Below are positions 11,961 through 23,740 of a stretch of DNA of 64,000 bases, one piece after another. A program made the position numbers and the translations under genes. Under the pieces are notes generated by a model. The model ran no database searches. It was not told the origin of the DNA and saw nothing but the letters and a program-made list of their open reading frames with translations. The stretch is from Spirometra erinaceieuropaei (Eukaryota > Platyhelminthes > Cestoda > Diphyllobothriidea > Diphyllobothriidae): positions 44,517 through 108,516 of the forward strand of contig CACRXP010000628.1 of NCBI GenBank assembly GCA_902702965.1. The letters run 5' to 3'. The stretch's first letter is position 1. Each line of letters begins with the position of its first letter.

Positions 11961-13013
11961 AAACTTGGCAATCCATTCTAAGACAACAAGCGACATGTGG
12001 TATGACGGAAGTCAGTTCGGACAGCGTCGTCTCATAACAATGTAGTCGGATTAAGGGAGGAAGGCAGTACCTAGCGTCACACCAATGAGCATTGAGTTTA
12101 AAGCGCAGTTTTCCACTTGAGTTGAAAGAATCAACAACTGCTATATTGTTTTTACGTATGCGACAGAAACTTGACGATCCACGTGTTCAGCGCTTCCATG
12201 AGTAGATGTGCTGATCGTATGACTCTCGCTCAATGCTAGAACTCCAAGTATCACAACCATAAGTTAGGATCAACAATAACGTGTGCTTGTGGGTTAGGGC
12301 AATTATTTCTTAACCACCTTTAGTAAAACCACGCACTGCCAATATCTTTTATATTTCAAACAACTACTTGACCTCGTCGAATGTGTGTTTTCCGGCTCCA
12401 CCCGTAAAAACCCGATTTCCACCGAATCTGTATTACATGTTGCTAGTGGGTTGGTTACCTCAGGTTAGGCCTCATAACCACATCTGTCCGAGCAGATTAA
12501 ACGGTCAAAACCCCACAGGACTTTGTCTGTTGCACATGGTTTATTAGTTATACACTGAGTTAAAGTGACCACAGCAAAAAAGTATATAATCGGTTCATTT
12601 GCAACTACGAAATTTTCCACTTCTACGAACCACCTGAAATGACAGCCTTTCAATTTCCTTAGTATTTAATGCGAACTTAGAGTAGACCAGTATATTTAGA
12701 GTTTCAAGGCCCAGACCTAAGTCATGTGGCACCGACAAAGACAAGGTAGACCGGAATGGCCATTGCAGTTAATTCCTAAGGAAATTAACAAGCTACAATG
12801 TCTAGATTGGAGTATATACCAAAAAAGCAGACAGGGAATGCTGGAGGATCCACAAACGAGACGAACTCCTCGCAGATGTGTCAAGCAGTGACAGAATGTC
12901 GGCGAAACACGCGTGTATAGGCTTTTGACTAGTACCTGTGCTGTTAGTATGGAATCACCTTATCCTTAAATCACCTGCAATTTAATTTTTGGTGACTTTT
13001 AGAGGAGGCAATT
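11961..13013. other. no recognised feature
   Basis: About 1 kb left of the assembly gap. The third exon of locus C would be expected here on the minus strand if the intron were of normal length (0.6-1.0 kb), but no trace of it was found. Confidence 0.45.
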
Positions 13014-13117
13014 NNNNNNNNNNNNNNNNNNNNNNNNNNNNNNNNNNNNNNNNNNNNNNNNNNNNNNNNNNNNNNNNNNNNNNNNNNNNNNNNNNNNNNN
13101 NNNNNNNNNNNNNNNNN
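13014..13117. other. assembly gap (104 Ns)
   Basis: A run of 104 Ns. It removes the 3' end of exon 2 and its splice donor from locus C. The true size of the missing sequence cannot be known from here. Confidence 0.99.
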
Positions 13118-13729
13118 AAACCGAACCTTACATTGGAAACGTCGGCCATTTTCCAACGCTATTATAAAAAAACAATGTGTAACTGAGTTAGTTTTGATTT
13201 TTTTCAGTCGGAATTCACATCCTTTTCTACCAATCGTGATATGGTAGAGAGTCCGTGATTTCCAAGTCAAGAACCCTTTGACTTTGTCCTCCATTGTTGC
13301 ATTTTTGTCAAAATAGGGACATGTGGGTTCTTCGTGGAGATCTGAAAACAATATAGGAGACCACTCCAGAGACACGTTACGGTGATAATAAAATTCGAAC
13401 CTATTAAAACGGATCTTGTGGCATCGGAAAGCAAATCAAATCATACGCAAATATATAAACCCTTCTGCAATCTGGACGCGCATCTCTACTTAGGTCCGTT
13501 TCTTCCAGGTATGTGTGTTTACGCAAACATAAGACCAACGAACTTTATTGTTTTTAGTGGCGCAATCAATGAGAATGAAATTAATTTTGTTGTCTCCTGT
13601 CCTATACGAACCATCATTATTTGACTAGCTGTTTGCGCAATAAATGCATGTAGCATGCAATGCGGGATTCTCACATCTACAAGTAAGTGCACTTGTTAGA
13701 AATAATGCCAGCTTGAAATAGTGCATCAT
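13118..13729 (-). CDS. secreted-protein family locus C, partial (exons 1-2)
   Basis: Exon 1 (13,675-13,729) encodes the signal peptide MMHYFKLALFLTSALTCR, ends in phase 1 and abuts a GTGAGA donor. Exon 2 starts at 13,341 after a ttttcag acceptor. It is open up to the gap: LHEEPTCPYFDKNATMEDKV, then GRKGCEFRLKKIKT, THCFFIIALENGRRFQCKV. It has the family cysteines in CPYF, GCEF, THCF and FQC. No lesion is visible, unlike the other copies. The rest of exon 2, its donor and exon 3 are missing, and exon 3 is not found in the 1 kb beyond the gap. The gene may continue in unassembled sequence or be truncated. Function unknown; it is secreted by inference. Confidence 0.65.
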
Positions 13730-13805
13730 TTTGTATTTTGCTTGTCCTGCTTGTGCATGTATATTAACGTAGAGTTACATACCAGCGTCTTATCGATTCT
13801 GTCAG

Positions 13806-13810
13806 CCAAT
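13806..13810 (-). promoter_or_regulatory. inverted CCAAT box upstream of locus C
   Basis: CCAAT on the plus strand, 77-81 bp upstream of the start codon. In the sense direction it sits in GGCTATTGGCTGAC, which is shared base for base with locus E, followed in both by TCGATAAGACG. Upstream of the ATG the block CAAAATACAAAATG is also shared with locus D. Confidence 0.5.
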
Positions 13811-13993
13811 AGCCTTAATGATAATAGCTTTCCATGCATTCAAACGGTGATTGGTTATTGAGAAAATTGAACCAACTAAAGACAATGAGGTCTATAGTTT
13901 CATTAATTGATCTGAATATTCTATAAGTCACGGATAATAATGACCATGAATGCATGTTATAATCAGTGACCTTTACCCTCTGTGACTTCAACC

Positions 13994-14453
13994 ATTCATA
14001 TTGACCCAAATGTGAGAATCGCGGCTAATCAGTGAAATTTAAACCCATGCAGTGAGGGAAATGTTTTAGTACAGCCAACGCTCTAACCACTTGAATTACG
14101 AGTCCCCGTCGGATGACGCGATTTAAGTCCTATTTGGGTCAATTTACTCGCCCAACCTACTGCAACATCTGAAATCTACCAAATCGGATACAGTAGGTTG
14201 ACTGCCCAAGCAAGATTTCCATATTAATTCATCTACAATCCACAAGCTGACTACCAGGTCCACGTAATTTGTAGATGTTTTGGCAGTTGGTTTTGGGCGG
14301 GTATAGTGACCCAAATGTGATTTAACTCGCGTCGTCCGGCGGGGCCTCGTAGCTCAAATTGTTAGGGCGTTGACTGGACTAAAGCCTTCGCCTTACTGCG
14401 TGGGTTTAAATCCTAAAATAGCGCCGAGTTTTTCACAGTGGATTAATACGAAT
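13994..14453. mobile_element. palindromic tRNA-headed repeat S1
   Basis: A 460 bp inverted repeat. The left arm (13,994-about 14,170) starts ATTCATATTGACCCAAATG. The right arm (about 14,275-14,453) ends with the complementary version, leaving a spacer of about 100 bp. Each arm carries a tRNA-like module pointing outward. The right arm has GCCTCGTAGCTCA...GTTAGGGCG as an A-box region and a decayed B box (GGTTTAAATCC). The same module is better preserved in S2 and S3. This looks like two SINE-like units joined tail to tail, or a foldback element that captured a tRNA gene. Neither arm would encode a working tRNA. Confidence 0.7.
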
Positions 14454-15559
14454 TATTCAAAAACCTGCAAAAACATCTATCCATTATGTGAAATACACGG
14501 AATTTATAATGTCAAAAATGCACAGTAAGCATGATGAACATAAGGCCTTTAGGACGCAAAGCAAAAAGGCAGACACATTCAGCCTTTCGGAAGTTTGGTT
14601 GGAAAAAGAAATACTGCCGCCACCAAATGTCCTTAATCAAATTTTTATTCGAAAAGAATTAAAGAGTTGAACATTTCTCATAAGAAGCTTTCAAACCCAT
14701 TTGCTGCTCTTTAGAACTGCATGCTAAATCAATGACTTCAAAGTCATTCAAATCTGATTCACCAGATAACCGTTTGGTCTTTTTAAATATATGTGAAGTG
14801 ACGTTCGTTAAGATTGATAAACATTATAGATGGCACTTGTTGCATATCCAACAATGTTGCTTTGTTTAAAGGTAGCATAGATACATTCCACCTCATTGAA
14901 TTGCTTTGGTAATTTGTCAACGTATGGACAAACAAGTGAATGCAAAATTTTCACATGCAGAAATAAGGTTTTGGAGGTATGAAGTCATGAATATCTACAC
15001 ATTTCACGAACCGTCTGCGATTTCTCCTTCTAAATGTCTAGATGAATAAAGCAATTGAATCAAAGATTTTTACACTGATTTGGAACCCTTATCTAAAAGG
15101 CGTTCGTAATCATTAGCTTTCTTGCCGCTGCTTAGAATAAACAAAGGCGAATGCAGAAAACGACAGTTCACAGACCACACATGTAAACGTAATGAATATG
15201 TGACAACAACCATTCTAACGTTGACCCTTCACTTTGTTCAGTGTGCAGGATGCTAATTAGTTAAGTTTTACGTTTCTAAACACGTCATTTTAAAGGCTTT
15301 CCCGTTGAAACCGCTGAAACTCAGACAAAGTACTTTAGTCCTATAGGTCCAAGGTTTATATTTAGAAAAATGTCGCCATGAAGTTGAGGATATTGAATAA
15401 TTATCAGAATCAAAATAGACGAATTGAAGCCCGCTCACGTCATAAGTTCTCCGCAGGTTCATGCAACAGCAACAACATCAGCAACAGTTTGCATAAACTC
15501 TAAACCCTGCTCCACAGATATCTTCATATGTGTTGCGTCGTAGTCAGACAGAGCTTATG
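14454..15559. other. no recognised feature
   Basis: AT-rich sequence. A 60-codon open frame at 14,488-14,670 (+) has no recognisable domain or splice context. Confidence 0.45.
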
Positions 15560-16165
15560 TTTCGATTTGTTGCCGCAAATAGCGTTTCGTGAGTAACAAT
15601 TTTTCCTAAAAACCAGTCGAAGATGTCGAAATTCGGCAACCTTGTCTTCCAGTCCATTGCAAGGTTGCCGATTTCCAATATTTTCCACTGATGTTCGAAC
15701 AAAATAGTAGCTTGCGAAATTTCGTCAACCGGGGCACGCACAAACCAGACAAGCGCCAAAATCCAACTGACCCCAAATTCTTATGAACACACCCGCATCT
15801 TTGAGGCCGGTAGTCGCCTCCTCGCACCAATTGAGGTTAAAGTTTTACACAGACCGGTTGCCACCATAAGGTGTCAGGTGGTGCGACTATAAGACTCACT
15901 GCTACGGTGAGAAACATCTGGATTCGTTTGCCGGACCTCTTGCAGTTGCGGACAAAGCAAATACCTCGGAGAACCTGAAGGACTGCTCCGGACGCGAATC
16001 GCCAAACATGCGGCAGCTCTGCGGAAACCTGACGCCAAATCTTAGGTCGCGACCCTTTCGACAAGACCCGACCGCGCATTGAAGTTTGATAAAAATCGAA
16101 CTTCTTGCGAGGGGAGATAATCGCGTGAGCCATAAATTGCTTGAACAATGGTTTACGGGACCTCA
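15560..16165 (+). mobile_element. Penelope-like element, thumb and GIY-YIG relic (P3)
   Basis: Plus-strand translation in shifting frames gives LRNFVNRGTHKPDKRQNPTD (about 15,710), then GSRLLAPIEVKVLHRPVATI (about 15,815), then TSCSCGQSKYLGEPEGLLRT (about 15,945), IAKHAAALRKPDAKS and DRALKFDKNRT. This is the PLE thumb region followed by the GIY-YIG endonuclease with its cysteine pair (CSCG) and YLG in place of YVG or YIG. Several frameshifts and stops are present. The reverse transcriptase core is missing, so this is a 5'-truncated dead copy. It belongs to the same lineage as P1 and P2 by motif similarity. Confidence 0.75.
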
Positions 16166-16170
16166 GTCTA

Positions 16171-16950
16171 TTAACAGGTGCAACGACATTCCGACTCTAT
16201 ATACGGTCTGGCCAAAATAATTAAGCACTGCGGGAGCGCGTAAGCCGGCGAGCCAGCTGCGCGAGCAATAACCATGCCAGCAACCAACACGAGTGATGTG
16301 ATTTCAACAATTAACAACTTGCATGCTGGTCATCTAGCGCTTAGCGCGTCAGCGGACACCAACTCTGGATGAAGAAGAGAGCTGTTAATTATCCTAGGTA
16401 CTTATTGGCATAGCGACTGCATCCATATACATTGCAAATTCCAGTGCACGAAACACCCGTTCCAGTCACTGCCTCTGATCATGCGTTCGAGAGAGAATCC
16501 GAAACCTCAGGTGAATAAACTTACTGTCCAAGTGATTGAGTCTTCTTCATATCAGCTTGTTACTGGAACTGTGAAACGTCGTTTTTTGGTAATTAGTGCT
16601 TTGTGAATTGACATTTTATGCGGTATAGATGGCGTACATCAAATAATCACAGTCAAAAAATTAACATGCTCCCGTTTGAGAAATGGCAAACAAATAATCT
16701 CTCTGACAAAAGTATAAGTTATCCCAGAGCATTGCCAATGTTATTTCCGGGGCCGCTAACGTACCATGGGCTGGAATTAAGGTATTAAGCGTAGCCATAT
16801 TCTGTGCGCGAAGGCTTGTGTGCCAGCTTGTGAATGTTCGTACAAGGGGAATTCGGCTGATTTAAAAGGGGCCTTCCTTGACACAGGGATGTACACCAAT
16901 TTATATGCCTGTCCGTCAGCGTCTATTTCGAGCAAGCAGTGATCGGAAAA
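16171..16950. other. no recognised feature
   Basis: Sequence between two PLE fragments of opposite strand (P3 and P4). Nothing diagnostic was seen. Confidence 0.4.
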
Positions 16951-16956
16951 TTCAAG

Positions 16957-17545
16957 TTATCCCAGATGCATGCCACGAATGTAAGCGCCTTTATTTAAGT
17001 AAATATCTGTAAGTAGAAAAAATCGCACCATTGTACTAATTCGGAATACAAAATGAGAATAAAGGTGCCCATCTGAACATTTGGGTTGTTGAATAACTGA
17101 TGTGGTGTGCATTCCGAGATAATAGAATGAGAAAATGAAGACTCTTCGGAAAATTGAGTTGTACTCGTAAATTTTCAAGTCGGTGACAGAGGCCCGTCGT
17201 CAGACGAAATGAACAGAGAGAAAGTGAAGTCGGCAGACTAGGTCGGCTGGCGCGACAGGACAGACAACGACAAACAGACAGCTGATGTGTGAGAGGGGTG
17301 GGCACCTAGTTGTCGTAGGCCGTGGGGCAGGGGGGAAGGAAAGGAAGAACCGTTAGGGCTCCCAGTGTTGGAGGCGGTGAAAACGCGGGGGAGGAAGGAT
17401 TGCGAATCAGTGGGAATGCGGGCGGCTGGTCACTGATGCGGTATGAGGTCAGGGGCCAATGCGCCGGCGTTGGAGGTGTTAGGGGGGTTTCGGTTGTTGT
17501 TCACCGTGTCGCAAGGGGAGAGCGGAATGGCGAAAGAGCACACGT
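16957..17545 (-). mobile_element. probable 3' tail of PLE P4
   Basis: Sequence directly downstream of the P4 endonuclease frame on the same strand. It is GC-rich with low complexity from about 17,290 to 17,545, then turns AT-rich. Assignment to the PLE rests on adjacency and on the absence of any other start; the exact 3' end is not resolved. Confidence 0.4.
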
Positions 17546-17944
17546 CTATGTGGCCGAGTGGGAGTCAGCAAATGTTGAGGTCTGGGAACAAGACAGTGAG
17601 CGTGTACGTAAGCCCTCGTAGTGAGCGTCTAGATCGACGTGGCGGTTGATGCTGGTCGTGCCAGAATGCCAAGCTTCGAGGAATTCTCGCGCCTGTCTGG
17701 TGTTAGCCTTTGCGATCACTTCAGTGCCGTCGCAATTGAAGCGGTGGTCATGCTCAATGGCGTCTGCAAACACGAGGGACAGAGGGTCACGTCGGCGGAG
17801 GGCTAACTTGTGTTCGTTAATGCGATTCCCAAGACATCGGCCTGTATGGCCAATATAAACACTAGGGCAGTTGGCACACGGTATGCGGTAAATGACGTTA
17901 GTTAATTGTTCTTTGGGCTCCGGGTCCTTTACTCGACATAATGT
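17546..17944 (-). mobile_element. Penelope-like element, intact GIY-YIG domain (P4)
   Basis: An uninterrupted minus-strand frame of 133 codons encodes the C-terminal endonuclease of a PLE. It starts CRVKDPEPKEQLTNVIYRIP, then CANCPSVYIGHTGRCLGNRI, HKLALRRRDPLSLVFADAIE, FNCDGTEVIAKANTRQAREF, LEAWHSG and INRHVDLDAHYEGLRTRS. The CxxC pair, VYIG and the catalytic-type Arg and Glu positions are present. The copy stops abruptly at 17,944 with unrelated sequence beyond, as expected for 5' truncation during target-primed integration. A GC-rich serine-rich tail and 3' non-coding sequence probably continue to about 16,957. It is the best preserved PLE piece here and a different lineage from P1-P3. Confidence 0.8.
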
Positions 17945-17947
17945 CTA

Positions 17948-19469
17948 GCGTAGGGAAGATGCGGGCTTATAGGCAATAGATATGCCAATTGCGTAATGGG
18001 ATAAGCATAAAGCCGTATTATAAAGACACAACACCCTTCATTTGCCATGATACTTTGGGGGCAGGAATTAATCCATGCTAGATTTTTTTAAAAAGGGAAC
18101 GGCGACTCATCGAAAGAAACATTGAAAAGTAACAAATGATACTCAAAAGTTTAAAGGCCACTTGTCACCTCGCCAATGAGTTCCATGATTCAAATTGTAG
18201 CAGTTTATTTTACGATTTAGTACTCTGAGTACATAATTATGAATTCAGCATAATAGTAAATTGCCTATAAAACATAGTCGATTTTTTGCCAGTATTTTAC
18301 TTAGACGGTATTCCTCCGCGTAATTCGGTAATAAGTGCCCTGTGGCAAGTCAACATGTGAGAAAACGAAACCATGCAATATGTGTATTTTGCGGTGGATG
18401 GAGTCTCGCTTGCTCCCTATCCAATCTTCGAGATAGGTGTATTTGAATTCCCAAGAGCCATCCCGCAAATGGATTTTTGTTTTGGGTTTTGCGATTTTAG
18501 TATTGACTCTGACGTTCCATGAATCATGAACACAGCTCTCAGCCTGTGGCACATCTTGGCTAATGCATAGATCACCAATGCCAATTGTAATGATGAATAA
18601 ACCGTCACCCTACCTTTGTCTTAACGTCCTTGCTGAATTTTGTGATGGAAAGTTTTGGTTAGTTCACGCCAATACTGCCCACTGTGAGTTCATAAGACCA
18701 TACCACGTACATGCATCTCCCCCAGAGCCTGTGTAATCAGCAGACGTCTCCTGGAATTTTGAATCCACCTTTTGGTTATCTCATAAGCTGAGTGTTACGA
18801 GGGATGGTTGACGGGAATGAAATCCCTATCGTAATGAATTTGCCCACTTATTGGAGACAGAACACGTTGCGTAGACTGGGCGTTTTCATGAATGCAACTC
18901 GCCCAGCTGATTTAAACCATAATATAATAATGCTCATATGCACACCCATATGAAGCAAATTGCGCTATATTTCCCGTAAATCCAATTAAAATGAAAACCT
19001 TATGGGCGAAAAATACTCAAAGCACGCGCACAACCTTTGGGAATGTACATGTGATTCCAAAAAGTATAATTCAGGCGGTGCTCCAAGAGCACAATGCATT
19101 GGTAGGCCATAACTAGCGGATTTCGTTAAATAAAATTTGCGGCACATCCGAATAGGCTGCTAGTCAAGTGGAAAAATTCACGCCATTTAAAGAATGGATA
19201 TCGACTTGATTTTTAGATTTAAATTCGAAAAGACTCCTAAAATCATATGTCCGCAAAATTAATGTTAGTGCTGTGAAGGTTAAAGGGGCCGATTTGTCCT
19301 CTTGTTTATCAAATTGATCTGCATCAAAAGCAGTGGTAAAGGTTGAGATTTCATGAAAAAGGAAAGATTTAATCTCAAGTGCGTTTGGGAAAAATTTTGT
19401 CTATGAATTTTGAAGTAAAAGTTAAATACCTCATGGCACCGAACAAATAGCAAATGCGCATAACTTAAG
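17948..19469. other. no recognised feature
   Basis: About 1.5 kb. A minus-strand open frame at 18,301-18,552 contains VNTKIAKPKTKIHLRDGSWE and FKYTYLEDWIG. It reads like folded protein, but I cannot match it to a family, and no good start or splice site frames it. Confidence 0.4.
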
Positions 19470-19690
19470 CTTATATGCTGTGTCTAATCCGAAATATGCT
19501 GACGGCCACAGACGGTGCAGAATGATGAAAACCCGTAGTGAGTTTGGCAAGACGACTAACAAATTTATCTCCCCTCTTTGAAAAGTTGAATAAAATTGAG
19601 CTCAATACCTTTCGTCTGCTAATTATGGCACCACTAGCTTCTGAGAATTAAGGGCTTCCACTAAAAAGATCCGCTGGAATTCCGGTGCCA
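19470..19690. repeat. dispersed repeat R3, copy 2
   Basis: Similar to 240-520 in the same orientation ('tatctcccctctttgaaaag', then 'aagggcttccactaaaaag'). Non-coding, class unknown. Confidence 0.4.
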
Positions 19691-19789
19691 AAAAGTGACG
19701 CATTTCTGCTTTCAATGGATTCCATGATTTTACAGTATCTTCAGGAAAGCGTGCATAAAAATATTAATCCTTTCGCCCATTTAATAAAA

Positions 19790-20345
19790 TCGGCTAATTT
19801 TGAACTCGACCTGCCATTAAACCTGAATTTGGGGTTTCCAAACGCTAAGCCGTGTAGTTTCCGCGAACATAAAAATAAACATACCCCTACGGCATAAAAA
19901 GGCGGTCATATGGGTTTCAAAAAATCAAGAAGTGAATCTGAGACATGTTGTTAATTCCACAGGCCTTATTGGCAAATGCAGAGAAAAACTTTATTAATAG
20001 CCATTCTGTAGTATTAAAAATGCCACAATTACAATTTTATAAACCACATTATGCATTTTTTTTCTAGTATACACCTAGAATAGCGAATATTTCATGTATG
20101 TTTTCCATAAAATGTAATTGGATTTTTCGGACATTGAAATCACGCAATAACGCATGCCATTTAAGCCGTCAGTTTTTCGGACTGTGCATTTGGCATACGC
20201 TCGGAAAGAAGACCCTCCAAAAGATGACGTTAAAGGTAAATTAGATGTTATAGAATCATGCTGCATAGTGATTAGTTTTAAAAAAACCTACTTAAGTAAG
20301 ATTCTCAAACCGAAAACGCATTTTAAAATTTCAGCCTATGTTACA
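19790..20345. mobile_element. foldback element F8, spacer and right arm (subfamily 2)
   Basis: Matches the spacer and right arm of the inner foldback element at 30,922-31,918. Shared landmarks include 'ctgcatagtgattagtttta' and the end region 'acgcattttaaaatttcag'. The left arm is absent or too decayed to see. Non-coding. Confidence 0.5.
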
Positions 20346-20830
20346 TGAATAAGGACCGTATGTCACTTTTATGGTCTCCAAAAGTGCACGGTTTTTTTCC
20401 ACAGGGCAAGACAAATCCTGCTTTTGTAAAAGTTATCACAGTGGCATAAATTCAAACAATTGCCAACAATGTTTGCCTATGCTGCGGTGGACTAGAAATG
20501 TGAAAGTTAATGGAAAATTAAGTAGTATTAGAGTAGGACAAAGTGTTTTTTGACAACGACTAGTACATAGTAACTGCTAAATGTATGGATGCGACAGAAA
20601 AGCGTAGTTGTTAATTGAGAAAAGACCAAGTTATCTGCATTTGGATGCAAGTGCATTTGCAGTTTCGCTTTCTGGCATGGTCATCTAATATTTTTGTGTG
20701 TAAAGAAATATGTTCAAGTTCTGTTTCAGTAGGTCAGCGTTAACAATATGTTTTGCTGATATTTGTATTCAAATAATATTGGGCAAAAAACGTTTGCTGG
20801 CAACTATAAATCTTTAAGTTAAAATAACCT
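20346..20830. other. no recognised feature
   Basis: Sequence between foldback elements F8 and F1; no feature seen. Confidence 0.45.
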
Positions 20831-21823
20831 ACTGTAAGTGACCTACCTCATGAAATGTTGGCTGAAATTCTGAAATGCGTTTTCGATTAGGAAGGACTAC
20901 TTGGTCGCCGTTGTTATACTGATTATCTTAAGGCAAACTCTTATAACATTTTGGACTTGGCAGGATGTCCGCTTTTAAATGCACTTCTTTTCAATCTCCT
21001 GTAGAAAACGTGCTTGGTAAATAAAGACTACTTATAAGCATGCATTTTCCCATCGATTTTCGATGGTCTTGGTAAGTAAAATATATTTTATAGAAACCAC
21101 AAACATAAATATGCTTTCTTTTAGTGAATCAATAGAAAAGCATGTTTTATTTATATTTTATACTTAAGAAAAAAGTATAATTAGGTTTTAAAAAAATTTT
21201 CTAATTGCCGAAAAATTTGGAGCCTGATCATTCGTTGCATTAGCGCTTAGTGATTTCACTCTACAAGAAGCATTCGTTCCGCGTAAGGAAAATCACATAT
21301 TTTTTATGCCATTAAAGAGATATCATACAGAGTTCATAAGATTTTGCAATGGGTGTTGACCATGTTGTACATTTCATGAGGAGCAGTGGTAAACGGCCAG
21401 GTACAATGCTATGTGAATGGACATATCGCGGTCTTAAAAATTCTCACAATAAGAAACTTTTTAAAAACCTAATTATCCTTCTTCCTTAAGGATAAAGTAT
21501 GAAAAAGACGTAATTCTCCATTGATTGACTAAAAGAAAGCATATTTTTGTTTGTGGTTTCTATAAAATATATTTGAATTTCCGAGACCATTGAAAATCGA
21601 TGGGATAATGCATGCTACTTCAGTAGTCATTTTTTACCGAGCACGCTTTTGACAGGAGACTGAAAAGGAGTGCATTTAAATGCCGACATTCTGCCAAGTC
21701 TACAATGTTATACGAGTATGTCTTAAGATAATCAGTATCACAACGGCGACCAAGTAGTCCTTTCAAATCGAAAACCCATTTCAGATTTTCAGCCAACATT
21801 TCATGAGATAGGTCACGCACTGT
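20831..21823. mobile_element. foldback element F1 (subfamily 1), complete
   Basis: A 993 bp element made of two inverted arms of about 380 bp (20,831-21,211 and 21,446-21,823) around a unique spacer of about 235 bp. The outer ends read GTGACCTACCTCATGAAATG and its inverse. Shared inner blocks are 'gctttcttttagt' and 'tataattaggtttt'. Arm-to-arm identity looks like 85-90% by eye. It encodes no protein, so any mobility would be non-autonomous. Near-complete copies are F4 (49,667-50,650) and the outer F3 element. Confidence 0.75.
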
Positions 21824-23160
21824 TATTATTATCTCCTCTGAGGAAACGTCCGATTTACTTGTATGATGCACATCGAAACTTCATGGAAAGACTCAGTCTC
21901 ATGCTTTTCTCTTCCCAAATGCATTAGCTACCCTTTTTATTGCATTTAAAGTGCTTCGGAAAGACCCATCTTAAATTTTCTTGTCACTGAATATAAGCTA
22001 ATCCTATTATTATCTGTTAAATTATGTCTGCCTGCGGCTAATTCTGTAGAAGGTAGAGGTTCGTCCTCATCTTAAATGTCAGAAATAAAGCGAAACTGTT
22101 TGATTATATTTTTTAATTAAAGATTCTATATTACAAACATTGTCAAAGACAGTTTTTGGGGTCTGGAAGCAATCAAAGCACATAGTTAAAGATTTTGAGA
22201 AATATTTAAGAACGATATATTTACTGACGAAAAGCAGCTACATCGGAGTGGTGTTGAATCGTCATCCCTTTACGATAATGGTTTTTCAAAACATTTAAAT
22301 TCTGTGGCGTTGAGAGCGATATCATGATACATTAATGTGACCAAACCGCAAGGGCAATTTCTGTTGTCCGCGATGGCTCGGACACATTAACTTCTGTGGT
22401 GACTGTATTCGCATGGCACAATCTTGAAATGTTTGACTACCGATGCATTGTTTATACTGCAATCCACATTAACAGCTTCTACTGGCTGCTGCTGCGTAAG
22501 TAAATGACGAGTAAGTTAGGATCAGTGGGTTCAACATTAACACCGCCTTTCTTTTCCTTTTATATTGCAGTCCACCTACCCTCCCCACACCAATTATTAT
22601 TATTATTAAATTGTTAATGACATTTAAGAACGTGTCTAGTGGAGGAATCATTTTTCGTTCACATTGCATCTGTGCCCCGCAGCTACTTTTGGCTAATTGT
22701 TGTCATTTCTATTCCATGCATTTAATATTGGTTTCTGGGCATTCATAACGACCCGCCTAGCGCGATTAACAGTGACAATACCCGCATACGCCCACACGGG
22801 TAATGTAAGAAATAATTATTTCCATCAAGATTCACTAACATATTTAGTAAGGACAACGAACGTCCTAAATTGCAAAAGATAGCACATATGTGCTTATCGA
22901 AAGAAAATGGAACATTTAAAGGCCCTGGATTTGATTCCGAGGTAAGAAAACTACGAATTAGGAATGGGTCATACTCGAAATGAGGCGTTCCGAAGCACTT
23001 CATTTTTTGTATAGGTGCGCTCAACCAACGTTCTTACGAAACTCAATCGTTCCGTTGTGCCTTACAGGATTTCTCTCGAGCCTCACAGTGGCGCATGATA
23101 TAGGCAAAACGGTATTACCGATACAGACTAGGGAGACTGGAAAGGTCAATTTTGGCTTAT
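21824..23160. other. no recognised feature
   Basis: About 1.3 kb without a recognisable gene. It contains a short (TTA)n stretch near 22,600. Confidence 0.45.
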
Positions 23161-23173
23161 AATTTGTTGTCAA

Positions 23174-23257
23174 TCAGTCATACTCAACCCCGAGGTGTGG
23201 AACACGCGAAGTTTGTACTTACGAAGTGTATCACATTTCGGGGTTGGGTATGACTGA
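23174..23257. ncRNA. long near-perfect hairpin, candidate small-RNA precursor
   Basis: Bases 23,174-23,205 pair with 23,226-23,257. There are 32 positions with one mismatch (A-A at 23,201/23,230) and four G-U wobbles, closed by a 20 nt loop. The total of 84 nt is the size of an animal pre-miRNA. The core of the stem is AACCCCG on the left and CGGGGTT on the right. No copy was noticed elsewhere in the window, so it is not obviously a repeat. It could be a miRNA-like precursor, a tiny palindromic element or a structured RNA. The strand is undetermined. Confidence 0.4.
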
Positions 23258-23740
23258 CTGCAGTCGGCTAATAAGCCACAAATGGCCATTACAGTCTCCT
23301 TTTTCTTAGTGGGTACTACCATCCTGCCTACTTCAAAGTGTGCTTCATAGATGTACGCGTGTGCAAATGATAGAAAAATACTAAGTAGGTGTTTTGTTGT
23401 ACAGAAAACATTGCATTGATTATATGTGGATAAAAATACAAAAGATCTGCTCAAAATGCTGGCCGTCATTTGCATGTTTTAAGCACCAATTATACCCGCA
23501 TAGCATTAGAGTTTTTCCATTTGCATATTTCTGCAGTTAATTCCTTAAGGCTGCAACTGCATTTTCTTCTTAGTGTGAAACATTTAAGATGTTACAGAAA
23601 GCTATATTACAAGAAAATTTTAGGAAAAAAATCACACGTTTCTTCCGTAGCCTTGTAGAAGAGGAGGAATAAGAAGTTGAAATTTTGAAAACAAATCATT
23701 CTGTATCTGCAGTATTCCAGGCTTTATTTGATATTGGAAG

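Noticed and set aside
17171..17207. CTGACGA...GAAA order on the minus strand in the PLE P4 3' region, possible hammerhead
   Set aside because: GAAA does not follow the closing strand of a stem II directly, and the short CGG/CCG pairing leaves four extra bases, so the core geometry fails.
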